Shown: one piece after another, positions 24,941 through 38,534 of the stretch
Layout of the letters: every line of letters begins with the position of its first letter
Position numbering within the stretch: the stretch's first letter is position 1
Source of the DNA: Ketogulonicigenium robustum
GTDB taxonomy: Bacteria > Pseudomonadota > Alphaproteobacteria > Rhodobacterales > Rhodobacteraceae
DNA: 64,000 bases
Direction: 5' to 3'
Assembly: GCF_002117445.1 (NCBI RefSeq)
Contig: NZ_CP019937.1
Coordinates: 2,043,501-2,107,500, forward strand
The notes under the pieces: model-generated
Told to the model about the DNA's origin: nothing
Databases searched by the model: none
Seen by the model: only the letters and a program-made list of their open reading frames with translations
Made by a program: the position numbers and the translations under genes

Positions 24941-26446
24941 GTGAGAAACCTCATCGCCCTGTGGTCCAGCTTTTCGATGCGCCGCCGACTGATTGTCGCG
25001 GCGGCAACGCTGGGGGTATTTCTGGCCATTATCGGGCTGGCGCGCGGGCTGGGCCGCAGCGATATGGCGCTGCTGTATTCCGGCCTTGATCCCGCCGCCG
25101 CGGCCGAGGTTGTCGCCGCGATCGAACAACAACGCAGCCCGTTCGAGGTGCGCGGCGACGCTATTTACGTGCCCGTCGAATCGCGTGACCTGCTGCGGAT
25201 GACATTGGCGGGCGCAGGCCTGCCTGCCGCTGGTGCCGAGGGCTACGAACTGCTGGACAACCTGTCCGGCTTCGGCACGACCGCGCAAATGTTCGATGCC
25301 GCCTATTGGCGCGCGAAAGAGGGGGAACTGGCCCGCACCATCCTTGCCGTGCCCGGCCTGCGCGCGGTACGCGTGCATATATCGCCCCCCGCAGGGCGCG
25401 CGTTCCAGCAAGGCGAGCCCGCAACCGCTGCGGTGACGGTCACCATGACCAGCGGCAGCGTGTCGCAGCAACAGGCCCAAGCCTTTCGGTCATTGATCGC
25501 CGCCGCCGTGCCCGGCCTGCAGCCCGCCGATGTCGCTGTGATCGACGCCGTCGCGGGCCTAATCGCCGCGCCCGACAATGCCCAGATGGCCGACACGCGG
25601 CAGGAGGACCTGCGCAATCGTGTTCGCGCCCTGCTGGAGGCGCGCGTGGGCGCCGGCAATGCCGTGGTCGAGTTAGCAGTCGAGAATGTGACCGAAACCG
25701 AGACGATCCACGAACGGCGCATCGACCCCGACGGGCGAGTCGCTGTGTCCAACGACCTGTCCGAAAGCTCGCGCCGCAGCCAAGGCAATGCCGATGGCAA
25801 CGTCACCGTCGCATCGAACCTGCCAGACGGGGCCGCGAATCAAGACAGTAGCCAAAACACCAGCGAAGACCGCGAAAGCCGCAATGTCACGAATTACGAA
25901 CTGTCGGAAACCAGCCGCGAATTGCTACGCGCCCCGGGTGCAATTCGTCGCCTGACGGTCGCTGTGCTGGTAAACGAGCCCACCGGCCCGGACGCGACGC
26001 CCCGCACAACCGAGGAGCTGGACGCCCTGCGCGAGCTGGTCGAATCGGCCGTCGGGTTTGAGGCCGCCCGAGGCGATGTCATCACCCTGCGCGCCATGTC
26101 GTTCGTGACGCCCGCCGCGCTGGGGACCGAAGCCGTCGCCGCACCGCTGCGCCTGTTTGACGCGATGCAAATGATCCAATGGGCAGTGCTTGCGGCGGTG
26201 GCACTGGTGCTGGGCTTGTTCGTGCTGCGCCCAATGCTGCGGCCCGCGCCGCCCGTCGCGGAACTTCCGCCGCCTCTGTTGGACGATCCCTTCCCCATGG
26301 CGATGGCGCTGGACAACAATTTCGGCACATTGGATGCGCCGGACCCGGTCGCCCGCCTGACCGCGCTGATATCGGACCGTCAGGACGATTCCGTCCGGCT
26401 ATTGCAAGCCTGGGTCGAAGACGGGCGCAAGCCCGAGCATAGCTGA
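24941..26446 (+). CDS. fliF: flagellar MS-ring protein FliF
   Basis: 501 residues. Two membrane segments (about 17-37 and 411-430) flank the periplasmic ring-building region, which contains ALLYSGLDPAAAAEVVAAIE, YELLDN...FGTTAQMFDAAYWRAKEGELARTI and VRVHISPP. The C-terminal tail (LTALISDRQDDSVRLLQAWVED) is the FliG-binding segment. Starts with GTG; AGGAG is about 10 bases upstream. First of four genes ending with fliP. No fliG follows, unlike the usual fliF-fliG order. Confidence 0.96.
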   Translation: MRNLIALWSSFSMRRRLIVAAATLGVFLAIIGLARGLGRSDMALLYSGLDPAAAAEVVAAIEQQRSPFEVRGDAIYVPVESRDLLRMTLAGAGLPAAGAEGYELLDNLSGFGTTAQMFDAAYWRAKEGELARTILAVPGLRAVRVHISPPAGRAFQQGEPATAAVTVTMTSGSVSQQQAQAFRSLIAAAVPGLQPADVAVIDAVAGLIAAPDNAQMADTRQEDLRNRVRALLEARVGAGNAVVELAVENVTETETIHERRIDPDGRVAVSNDLSESSRRSQGNADGNVTVASNLPDGAANQDSSQNTSEDRESRNVTNYELSETSRELLRAPGAIRRLTVAVLVNEPTGPDATPRTTEELDALRELVESAVGFEAARGDVITLRAMSFVTPAALGTEAVAAPLRLFDAMQMIQWAVLAAVALVLGLFVLRPMLRPAPPVAELPPPLLDDPFPMAMALDNNFGTLDAPDPVARLTALISDRQDDSVRLLQAWVEDGRKPEHS

Positions 26447-26457
26447 GGGGCGCGGCG

Positions 26458-27045
26458 ATGACCTTACGCGCTATTGCGTTTGAAGCCTTCGACAGCGAGC
26501 CGGAGAGCAACACAGGCCCCAGCCCAGAATACTTGGCTGGCTATGACGCGGCCATGGCCGAAATCGAGCAAAGCCAAACTGCGGCCCGCCTGCGCGCGCT
26601 GGATGTTACCGCGACCGCCCTAGCCGACCACAGTTTTACCCACGCAGAAGCGCGAAGATCTGTGCTGGCAGCGCTGTCGCCTTTATTCCAGACGATCGCC
26701 CAGCGCTTGCTGCCAGGCCTGCGGGCAGAGACCCTCCGTCTTTACTTGATCGACGCGCTGGAAACCGCCGCGGAAAACACCACAACCCGCGGAATTGCCG
26801 TGCAGCTGGCACCCGAAGATTACGAAACGCTGCGCGCCTTTGCCCCACAACTGCCGGGGCACTTCACGCTCGCCCCAGCGGCTGCAGTACCTATGGGCAC
26901 GATCATGCTGGCGACGGGGGACGGCGAAAGCTGCCTCGATATCGAGACACTGCTGCTGCAGCTGCAAGACCTACTGACTATGACCGCCAACCTTGCTTCA
27001 GACGAAGCCTATCCCGAGGGAAACCATGTCCGAATTAGCGCCTGA
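26458..27045 (+). CDS. fliH: FliH-like export ATPase regulator (putative)
   Basis: 195 residues. Residues 25-60 form a charged helix (YLAGYDAAMAEIEQSQTAARLRAL) and the C-terminal half fits the FliH/HrpE/YscL fold (LSPLFQTIAQRLLPGLRAETLRLYLIDALE, then APAAAVPMGTIMLATGDGESCLDIETLL). FliH binds FliI and FliN. It lies in the fliH position, between fliF and fliN, and overlaps fliN by 20 bases. Similarity is weak, as usual for alphaproteobacterial FliH. Confidence 0.68.
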   Translation: MTLRAIAFEAFDSEPESNTGPSPEYLAGYDAAMAEIEQSQTAARLRALDVTATALADHSFTHAEARRSVLAALSPLFQTIAQRLLPGLRAETLRLYLIDALETAAENTTTRGIAVQLAPEDYETLRAFAPQLPGHFTLAPAAAVPMGTIMLATGDGESCLDIETLLLQLQDLLTMTANLASDEAYPEGNHVRISA

Positions 27046-27322
27046 CCACAAAGCGATGCCCGAGGGCGCAAACCCAGCGCTGTGGAATGTACCGATCGAG
27101 GTAACCATCGCCGTCGGGCGCAGCCGCCCCTCCGTCCGCGAGCTCCTCGCGCTGGAGGAAAACGCGGTGCTGCAGTTGGATCGCCGCATCGACGACCCCG
27201 TGGAAATTTATATCGGCGACCGGCTAATCGCGCGCGGCGAATTGCAAGAATCCGAGGACGAGCCAGGGCAGCTGGCCGTCCGCTTGACCGAGGTCGCCTC
27301 CAACCCGGGCGAGCGTCTGTGA
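27026..27322 (+). CDS. fliN: flagellar motor switch protein FliN
   Basis: 98 residues. The C-terminal SpoA/FliN domain is clear: VPIEVTIAVGRSRPSVRELLALEENAVLQLDRRIDDPVEIYIGDRLIARGEL. The start at 27026 (MSELAPDHKAMP) has GAGGG upstream; the longer in-frame extension lies inside fliH. C-ring component that docks FliH-FliI. FliM and FliG, its partners, are not encoded in this window. The stop overlaps the fliP GTG. Confidence 0.94.
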   Translation: MSELAPDHKAMPEGANPALWNVPIEVTIAVGRSRPSVRELLALEENAVLQLDRRIDDPVEIYIGDRLIARGELQESEDEPGQLAVRLTEVASNPGERL

Positions 27323-28059
27323 CTGCACGATCCCTTGCAGCTGTCGCCCTCGCAGCGCTAGCGCTGAGCATTTTCGGCCACGGCGCAGCGGCGCAGGGGC
27401 TTTCCGACCTTTCGTTTGGCGAGGGGTCGGTGGCAGGGCGATCAATCCAGATGCTGGTGCTGATTACGCTGATCAGCTTGGTCCCCGCCCTAGCAATTAT
27501 GTTCACCAGCTTTCCGTTTATGGTGACCGTTCTGTCGATTTTGCGGCAAGGTTTGGGCACGCAGCAATCACCGCCAAACATGTTGATCGTGACGCTGGCG
27601 CTGTTCCTGACCTGGTACGTCATGGCACCGGTTTTCGACACCGCATGGGCGAATGGCATCGCCCCCCTGTTGGAAGATCGCCTGCCGCTCGACGTCGCGT
27701 TGACCGAAGCATTGGCCCCGTTTCGCACGTTCATGGCCAGCCGCATCGACCCGTCGACCTACGAAACATTGGCCGCCCTACGCCCTGATGTGAATGCGGC
27801 TGCCCCGATCAGCGATGCACCGCTTTCGACACTTGTGCCGACATTCTTGCTCAGCGAATTGTCGCGCGCGTTTCAGGTGGGCTTTCTGATTTTCCTACCG
27901 TTTTTGATTATCGATCTGGTCGTCGCAGCGGTACTGATGTCGATGGGCATGATGATGGTGCCGCCTGCTGTCGTCTCGCTGCCGTTCAAGCTGGCATTTT
28001 TCGTCGTTGCCGATGGCTGGAGCCTGATCGCCAGCAGCCTGGTGCGGAACTACTTCTGA
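27319..28059 (+). CDS. fliP: flagellar export gate protein FliP
   Basis: 246 residues: cleavable signal peptide ending AAAQG, then four membrane segments with the FliP signatures SFPFMVTVLSILRQGLGTQQSPPN and FLIFLPFLIIDLVVAAVLMSMGMMMVPP. Starts with a GTG that overlaps the fliN stop (GTGA). Last gene of the fliF operon, followed by a strong bidirectional terminator. Confidence 0.96.
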   Translation: MTARSLAAVALAALALSIFGHGAAAQGLSDLSFGEGSVAGRSIQMLVLITLISLVPALAIMFTSFPFMVTVLSILRQGLGTQQSPPNMLIVTLALFLTWYVMAPVFDTAWANGIAPLLEDRLPLDVALTEALAPFRTFMASRIDPSTYETLAALRPDVNAAAPISDAPLSTLVPTFLLSELSRAFQVGFLIFLPFLIIDLVVAAVLMSMGMMMVPPAVVSLPFKLAFFVVADGWSLIASSLVRNYF

Positions 28060-28068
28060 TTTACACAC

Positions 28069-28100
28069 AAAAAGCCGGCCTTAAATCGGGCCGGCTTTTT
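28069..28100. terminator. bidirectional terminator between fliP and flgI
   Basis: Perfect stem AAAAAGCCGGCC/GGCCGGCTTTTT with an 8-base loop. T runs exist on both strands, so it ends both the fliF-fliP unit and the convergent flgE-flgI unit. Confidence 0.92.
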
Positions 28101-28113
28101 CATGCATGCACCA

Positions 28114-29223
28114 CTAATGCACTATAAATTCGGCATGCAGCGCACCGGCCGCTTTGATGCTTTTCAGGATGTCGATCATATCGTGGGGCGCAACGCCCAG
28201 CGCGTTCAGGCCCGTCACCAATTCAGACAGCGATGTGCCTGTATTCACCTCGGCCATTCCGCCCGTGCCGCTATCCACCGACAGGGCTGCGGTGCTTTGC
28301 GGTACAATCACCGTTGCGCCATCCGAAAATGGGTTCGGCTGCACAACCATCGGGTTTTCCTCGACCCGCACTGTCAACCCGCCCTGCGATACAGCCACGC
28401 GGCTGATGCGTACATCTTCGCCGATCACAATCGTGCCCGAGCGTTGATCGACGACGACTCGTGCGCGAATTTCGGGTTCGACCAAAATGTTTTCAATACG
28501 GCTCATCGCATGGGCGGGCGAGGACGCCCGTGTTGCCGAAACGTTCACAAGGACAGTACCCGAATCCTGCATCACGGCCACACCACGCCCGAATTCGCGG
28601 TTCACGGCGGTCTCTATCCGCTCGGCCGTGGTAAAATCGGGGGTGCGCAGCGCTAGTCGGATATTGCTAAGGGTCCTGAAGTCAAAATCGACCTCGCGCT
28701 CGACCGTTGCGCCTGATGGGATGACGCCAGCCGTTGGCACACCTTGGGTCACGCGGGCTGCCTGGGCTTCTGCCGAAAATCCCCCTGCAATTACAGTACC
28801 TTGAGCAACGGCGTATATTTCACCATCGGCAGCGTTCAGCGGCGTCATAACCAGCGTGCCACCAAGCAGGCTGGACGCGTCGCCGATAGCCGAGACAGTC
28901 ACATCCACAGGGCTGCCCGACCGCGCGAAGGGGGGCAATCGCGACGTGACCAGCACCGCCGCCACGTTGCGTGGGCGAAATTGTTCGCCCGTTATGTTCA
29001 CGCCCAAGCGCTCCAGCACATTCGCCATGATTTCTTCGGTGAAGGGTGAGTTTCGGATGCCGTCGCCGGTGCCGTTCAGGCCAACGACCAGTCCGTAGCC
29101 AACTAAGTCGTTACCACGAACGCCGTCGAATTCCACCAGATCTTTCAGCCTTGCCGGGGCGGCTTCTGCCTGCCCCGCGAACAACGCCATGGCAGCACAA
29201 GCCGCCATCAGAAATGCGCGCAT
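28114..29223 (-). CDS. flgI: flagellar P-ring protein FlgI
   Basis: 369 residues with signal peptide (MRAFLMAACAAMALFAGQAEA). Family motifs: ARLKDLVEFDGVRGNDLVGYGLVVGLNGTGD, VLERLGVNITGEQFRPRNVAAVLVT and the C-terminal LSELVTGLNALGVAPHDMIDILKSIKAAGALHAE. Periplasmic ring around the rod, assembled with FlgA. Last of flgE-flgK-flgL-flgI, 2 bases after flgL. Confidence 0.97.
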   Translation of the reverse strand: MRAFLMAACAAMALFAGQAEAAPARLKDLVEFDGVRGNDLVGYGLVVGLNGTGDGIRNSPFTEEIMANVLERLGVNITGEQFRPRNVAAVLVTSRLPPFARSGSPVDVTVSAIGDASSLLGGTLVMTPLNAADGEIYAVAQGTVIAGGFSAEAQAARVTQGVPTAGVIPSGATVEREVDFDFRTLSNIRLALRTPDFTTAERIETAVNREFGRGVAVMQDSGTVLVNVSATRASSPAHAMSRIENILVEPEIRARVVVDQRSGTIVIGEDVRISRVAVSQGGLTVRVEENPMVVQPNPFSDGATVIVPQSTAALSVDSGTGGMAEVNTGTSLSELVTGLNALGVAPHDMIDILKSIKAAGALHAEFIVH

Positions 29224-29225
29224 TG

Positions 29226-30236
29226 CTACCTCAAATAATTGGTCAGGCTCAGCGACGCCAGCCGCGCCGTCAGGGTGTAGTGCAGTTCCAACTGGTCCGA
29301 GACCGCCTGCAGCGCAGTCGAGGCCTCGAACGTGTCGATCTGCGCCATATCGTTGCGCGTTGTTGCAAGGCTGGTTTTTTCCACGGCCAACTTGGCCTGC
29401 GTTTGCGCAACTGTCTGCTCGGCCAGACCCAAACGCGCGCGGGCGGCGCTGAGGCCGCTTGCTTGCGTAATCAATCCCTCGCCCGCAGCATGTACCAGTT
29501 GCGCCTGCGCGGTATTGGAAAAGCCCAACTTGTCGGAAATCGCGGCCGTCGCCAAATCGCGCATCAGCCCCACCAGCACCGGGTCATCGGCGCGCACCGA
29601 GATTGTGACCGTCAGGTCTGCATCGATCTGCCGCGTCATGTTTTCGCCCGGCGCCCCATGATAACCGACACCGCCCGCACCTGCCGCAGGGAACGACGCG
29701 TCGAACCAATCGGCGATGCGCTGCTTTGCGTCAGCGACCGTAACGGCGCCAGCAACATACCCTTCCAGCGCCGCCAGAATATCGTCTCCATCCGACACTG
29801 CGGGACCATCCGTCGACGCGCCCGCGAACAGCGAGACCCCCGCCGATTGAGTGTTCAACGACGCGACAACCTGCGCAAAGCCGTTCCGCGCGGCCTCGGT
29901 CGCGGCGCTGAGCTCGACCTGCGTGGCTTGGCTGCTGACCGAAATCAGTTGCGCGCTGATGTTACCGCGCTGCGTATCAATGTTTTCGAGAGCACTTTGC
30001 ATCGCCGTCAGTTGCGTTGCCAGCAAACTGGCCGATTTGGTATAGCTTTCAATCATCGAAAGCCGGTGCTTGATCGCAGCGAACTGGCCTGTTTGCACCC
30101 CAAGATGCGCCGACATATCGCTGGCTTCGCCCGAGGCAACCTCGGCCGTCAGCGTCTCCAGTTTTTCACGAATCTGCAAATTGGCCTGTCGGTTTGCAAA
30201 ATGACGGCCAAGGTCGCTGAGCGGCGTGAAAGCCAT
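29226..30236 (-). CDS. flgL: hook-filament junction protein FlgL
   Basis: 336 residues with flagellin-like ends: ANRQANLQIREKLETLTAEVASGEASD at the N-terminus and DMAQIDTFEASTALQAVSDQLELHYTLTARLASLSLTNYLR at the C-terminus. Located 1 base after flgK, as expected for HAP3. The middle domain is variable. Confidence 0.92.
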   Translation of the reverse strand: MAFTPLSDLGRHFANRQANLQIREKLETLTAEVASGEASDMSAHLGVQTGQFAAIKHRLSMIESYTKSASLLATQLTAMQSALENIDTQRGNISAQLISVSSQATQVELSAATEAARNGFAQVVASLNTQSAGVSLFAGASTDGPAVSDGDDILAALEGYVAGAVTVADAKQRIADWFDASFPAAGAGGVGYHGAPGENMTRQIDADLTVTISVRADDPVLVGLMRDLATAAISDKLGFSNTAQAQLVHAAGEGLITQASGLSAARARLGLAEQTVAQTQAKLAVEKTSLATTRNDMAQIDTFEASTALQAVSDQLELHYTLTARLASLSLTNYLR

Positions 30237-30237
30237 A

Positions 30238-31692
30238 TCAAATCTCCAACAAGGTTTTCAGCATGCCATCGACCGCTTGGATCACCTTGGCATTGGCCGC
30301 ATATGCAGTCTCGATCAGCAGCAGTTTTTGCATTTCCTGATCGCTATCGACCCCGCTTACCGCCTCGGCAGAAAAGAGGCTGCTGTGAAGCGCGCTGGTG
30401 AAACTGACGTCATTGTCAGCACTGACACGGGCGGCACTGACATCATTCAGCACATGCGCGGCCGAAGACGCGGCGCTTTTAGCTAGCGTTCCCGAAGGCA
30501 GCGTTTGACTGGCGCTTAGGGCGGCTGACCAGCGTGCAAGCTGCACCGAGGAACCGGACGACGTCCCGCCCATTGTATAAAGCCCATCGCGCAGCAAGGT
30601 TGCATCGCCCCCTGCACCGGGATCGATCAGGCTGTTCATTCGCAAGCGCGATGCAAGGCCGACGGTATCCGCAGGGTTCACGGCAGCGCCGCTGTCTGTC
30701 AATAGCCCGAGAAGCGGGCCGGATGCGCCGATGGTCGGGTCATTGGCCGCATTTTGAAACCGCAGCGCCAAATCCGCGGCAACATCGTCAAGGCCGGCCT
30801 GTGCTGAAGTCAGCACGTCATCGCGCAGCGCAAATACCGCCCCCAGCGTTCCTCCCGCCAATTTGCCGACACCGCCATCTGCCGCCAGTGGTCGGCCATC
30901 GACGGTCAGGCCCGACAGCAACCCGTTTTGCAAGCTCATATCCGCGGTGATCGTTGGTGAGTGCGTAAAGCCGAATGTCGCGGCGCTGTTTTCAACCAGC
31001 ATGACCCCGCCGGGGGCCATCAGGGCGACGACACCGTTGTCGCGTGCCACCTCGGACACTGGAATGATCGCGGCGATGCTATCGATCACCATCGCGCGCT
31101 GGTCCATCAGACCGGCCGCATCGGCACCCGATGTCAGGGCGCGGGTAATTTGCTTGTTTAGCGTGGCAACCTGTTGCAGCGCGGTGTTCAGGCTGTCGAC
31201 TTGGCCGGCGATGTCGGCGTCCGCCTCGGCGCGCATGGTCTGCACTTTTGCGGCGTTGTCGTTCAGCGTCTTGACGATATCGCTCAGCGCATAGGCCGCC
31301 GCATCCAGCCCCGCCTGCGAGGTGGGGTCGGATGCCGCCGTGACAAGCGCCTGTTCGAACGCGGTGATACGCCCTGCGATCGACCCCACATCCGTCGGCG
31401 CACCTAGCGCAACCTCCAGCCGTGCCAGACCTTGGGCTAGCACGGTTGAGCCGTCCATTCGCGTCAGCGCATTGCGCCGGTCCGCCGTGATAGCCGCGTT
31501 TACCGCACGGCTGACGCCGTCGATAGACACGCCCGCCCCGCGCCCCCCGATGGAATTGGCCGAAAGCGCGACATCGCGGCGCGCGTATCCCACGGTCAAT
31601 GCGTTCGATACGTTGGACGAGATCACCTCGGTCTGGCGCGAAACCGCAGCCAGCCCCGACAGCGCGTTACCAAGAGAGTAGGACAGGCTCAT
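30238..31692 (-). CDS. flgK: hook-filament junction protein FlgK
   Basis: 484 residues. N-terminal ALSGLAAVSRQTEVISSNVSNALTVGYARRDV and C-terminal EMQKLLLIETAYAANAKVIQAVDGMLKTLLEI match the family; the middle has the FlgK coiled-coil region (NTALQQVATLNKQITRALTSG) and LMDQRAMVIDSIAAIIPV. Between flgE and flgL. Confidence 0.94.
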   Translation of the reverse strand: MSLSYSLGNALSGLAAVSRQTEVISSNVSNALTVGYARRDVALSANSIGGRGAGVSIDGVSRAVNAAITADRRNALTRMDGSTVLAQGLARLEVALGAPTDVGSIAGRITAFEQALVTAASDPTSQAGLDAAAYALSDIVKTLNDNAAKVQTMRAEADADIAGQVDSLNTALQQVATLNKQITRALTSGADAAGLMDQRAMVIDSIAAIIPVSEVARDNGVVALMAPGGVMLVENSAATFGFTHSPTITADMSLQNGLLSGLTVDGRPLAADGGVGKLAGGTLGAVFALRDDVLTSAQAGLDDVAADLALRFQNAANDPTIGASGPLLGLLTDSGAAVNPADTVGLASRLRMNSLIDPGAGGDATLLRDGLYTMGGTSSGSSVQLARWSAALSASQTLPSGTLAKSAASSAAHVLNDVSAARVSADNDVSFTSALHSSLFSAEAVSGVDSDQEMQKLLLIETAYAANAKVIQAVDGMLKTLLEI

Positions 31693-31702
31693 CTATCGCC
31701 CC

Positions 31703-33001
31703 TTATCGCTTGAGGTTGGTGGTTTCCTGCAGCATTTCGTCGACGGTCTGGATGACCTTGGCATTCGACGAATAGGCGCGCTGGGTTTGGATCATCTGGG
31801 TCAGCTCGGTCGCGACATCGACGGCCGATCCCTCGCTGGTGTAGCCCAGCATCTCGCCGGTAGGGCCGGTGCCTGCATCCCAAAGGAAGAACGCGCCGCT
31901 GTCTTGGCTAACCGCATAAGCCTGACTGCCAAGGCTTTGCAGCCCGTTCACATTGGGCACATCGACAACGGGAATTTGGTACAGCAGCCGCGTCAGCCCG
32001 TTGCTGTAGGTGCCATACAGATTGCCGCCTGCATCAACCTCGACCCCCGTGAGCGTGCCCGAAGGTGCGCCATCGCGCGTTACAGCCACCGGCGCAAAGC
32101 CGTCCGACAACTGTGTCATTCCATCGGGCTGTCCGGGCTTGCCGATGTTGATGGACAAGGGCCCCGACGCAACATCAACCGACAGCAGCCCCGTCGCCGG
32201 ATCATAGGGGTCGCCTGCACCAGTGGTCACCGACAGCAAGCGGCCGCCGCCTGTGCGCGAATCGTCAAATTCCAGCTCGTAAGTGCCCACCAGCGCGCCG
32301 CCTTGCGCGTCGTCGTAAATCTCGACCGTCCACGTATTGGATTCGCCCGCCGCAGGGACGGTCGGGACATAGTTCACGGTCAGCGTCTTGGTTTTGCCCA
32401 AGTTGTCATAATACTCGATCACCTGCGTTTCGACATCACCCGTCGCGCCCGCCTCGGTCGATGTTGCGGGCAGGTTGGCGGCCAAGGTCAGCGCGGTCGT
32501 GGGCGAGCCGACGACCTGGTTCGTCAACACGCGCACTGGCTGCAGGCCCGATGTAGTATCGCGCGATTGCGTGCCAATCGACCCCGTGCTGTCGGCGGGC
32601 CACCCCAAAAGCGCGTAGCCGCTGGATGTCGTCAGGTAGCCGTCCGAGTTCGTGGTGAACGATCCGGTGGTGGTCATTTGGAATGGCAGGGCACCGCCTG
32701 CCTCGACAGCCGATAGCGTGGTGATGGGCAAAAACCCGCGGCCGCTGATGGCAAGGTCGGTCGCGTTGGTCGTCGACGCCAGCGGGCCGCGTTCGTCGAT
32801 CACTCGCGTGGCCGATGTGCGCACCCCGCCCGCCGTGTACTTGCTGCTGCTGGTGCCGATCACCATCGCATAGAATTCCGTCTGCGCGCGCTTGTACCCG
32901 TTGGTCGACGAGTTCGCGATATTGTCGGAAATCGTCGCCAATTTGTTCGCGTTGGCGGACAGGCCCGCAACACCGGCATTCATCGAGGAGGAGATAGACA
33001 T
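31703..33001 (-). CDS. flgE: flagellar hook protein FlgE
   Basis: 432 residues. Starts with the bb_rod motif (SMNAGVAGLSANANKLATISDNIANSSTNGYKRAQTEF), followed by the FlgE/F/G core (LAISGRGFLPIT), the FlgE D2-type region, and ends with VATELTQMIQTQRAYSSNAKVIQTVDEMLQETTNLKR. AAGGG before the ATG. First gene of the hook-filament junction unit and preceded by a CtrA-type box. Confidence 0.96.
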   Translation of the reverse strand: MSISSSMNAGVAGLSANANKLATISDNIANSSTNGYKRAQTEFYAMVIGTSSSKYTAGGVRTSATRVIDERGPLASTTNATDLAISGRGFLPITTLSAVEAGGALPFQMTTTGSFTTNSDGYLTTSSGYALLGWPADSTGSIGTQSRDTTSGLQPVRVLTNQVVGSPTTALTLAANLPATSTEAGATGDVETQVIEYYDNLGKTKTLTVNYVPTVPAAGESNTWTVEIYDDAQGGALVGTYELEFDDSRTGGGRLLSVTTGAGDPYDPATGLLSVDVASGPLSINIGKPGQPDGMTQLSDGFAPVAVTRDGAPSGTLTGVEVDAGGNLYGTYSNGLTRLLYQIPVVDVPNVNGLQSLGSQAYAVSQDSGAFFLWDAGTGPTGEMLGYTSEGSAVDVATELTQMIQTQRAYSSNAKVIQTVDEMLQETTNLKR

Positions 33002-33056
33002 TCTGTACCCTTGGTTGTTGCGAGAATCAGCCTGCGATCAGGCTAGGCGGGCAGGC

Positions 33057-33071
33057 TTAACAGCGGCCTAA
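33057..33071 (-). promoter_or_regulatory. CtrA-type box upstream of flgE
   Basis: Read on the minus strand, TTAG-N7-TTAA within TTAGGCCGCTGTTAAGC, 55 bases ahead of the flgE ATG. The 17 bases match the fliC box except for one position. It sits in the 73-base gap after motB. Confidence 0.62.
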
Positions 33072-33074
33072 TGG

Positions 33075-33902
33075 CTAGCGGCCATTGCGCAGGATGGTGA
33101 TTTCGACGCGGTCGTTGCGCAGCGCGGTGGGGTCGGAGGTGACGGGGCTGCGGTCGGCGTGGCCGGTGACGCGGCGCAAACGCGCAGGCGGGGTGCCAGC
33201 GGCTTCCAGCGCGGCGCGCACCGCGTCGGCCCGCGCGCCGCTAAGGCGCCAAACGGGGTTATCCTGCAAAACAACGGGCCGCGAGGGGAGATGCGCGGCC
33301 ACCGAAATGCCGTTCTGCACTTGCGCGGCGACGCGCGCGATCATCTGAATAATGGCTACCGTCATCGGTGTCGGGATTGCGGTATCGCCCTGAAAAATCG
33401 GCGCACCGGGCTGCGCGAAAACCTCGATCACCAACCCTTCGTCGGTCATGCGGGTAATGATATGGCGGCGGATGGAATCATCCTCGACGCTTTCGCCGCC
33501 CTGCCCCGCCAGTACACGGGCGATTTCTTCCAGTGCGAGAACCTCGGATGCGTTTTGGGCGGCGGACATCGCGCCGCGCTGCGGCGTCGCACGTCCGGCG
33601 ATGTAATCCATACCGCTGCCCATCGCGGGGCCAACCTCGCGGCTTTGGCTGTCGCGCCCGCCGAACATCCCGTCTGCACCGCCGCTGACGCTGGCCACAG
33701 GCGTCCCCGAGGCAAAGAAGTTGGCGATGCCGTTCCGCTGCTCCTCGGTCACAGAGTTGATGATCCACATCAGCAGGAAGAACGCCATCATAGCGGTGAC
33801 GAAATCGGCGTAGGCGACCTTCCACGCGCCGCCATGGTGACTGCGCCCCGCGGCCACTTTCCTGCGGCGCACCACGACGCGCATATTGCCCTGATTTGCC
33901 AT
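33075..33902 (-). CDS. motB: flagellar motor stator protein MotB
   Basis: 275 residues. N-terminal WKVAYADFVTAMMAFFLLMWIIN holds the proton-binding Asp (D33, equal to D32 of E. coli). The C-terminal OmpA-like domain has LPSRPVVLQDNPVWRLSGARADAVRAALEAAG and RRVTGHADRSPVTSDPTALRNDRVEITIL, which binds peptidoglycan. Upstream of flgE on the same strand, possibly its own unit. Confidence 0.96.
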   Translation of the reverse strand: MANQGNMRVVVRRRKVAAGRSHHGGAWKVAYADFVTAMMAFFLLMWIINSVTEEQRNGIANFFASGTPVASVSGGADGMFGGRDSQSREVGPAMGSGMDYIAGRATPQRGAMSAAQNASEVLALEEIARVLAGQGGESVEDDSIRRHIITRMTDEGLVIEVFAQPGAPIFQGDTAIPTPMTVAIIQMIARVAAQVQNGISVAAHLPSRPVVLQDNPVWRLSGARADAVRAALEAAGTPPARLRRVTGHADRSPVTSDPTALRNDRVEITILRNGR

Positions 33903-33942
33903 GATGCCCCCATTGCCTGACAGGGGCAGCTTAGGGCGCGCA

Positions 33943-33958
33943 GGATGAAGCCTGCGTT
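33943..33958 (-). promoter_or_regulatory. weak CtrA-like site upstream of motB
   Basis: On the minus strand TTAA-N7-TTCA (half-site at about 33956-33959) lies some 40 bases ahead of the motB ATG, matching the CtrA box at 6 of 8 positions. It is between the gltB terminator and motB. Low confidence. Confidence 0.28.
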
Positions 33959-33962
33959 AACG

Positions 33963-33988
33963 AAAAAGCCCCGCCGGAGCGGGGCTTT
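33963..33988 (-). terminator. rho-independent terminator of gltB
   Basis: Perfect ten-pair stem (AAAGCCCCGC with GCGGGGCTTT) around a four-base loop, followed on the minus strand by a T run, 5 bases after the gltB stop. Confidence 0.93.
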
Positions 33989-33992
33989 CATC

Positions 33993-38520
<4,528 letters not shown>

Positions 38521-38534
<14 letters not shown>

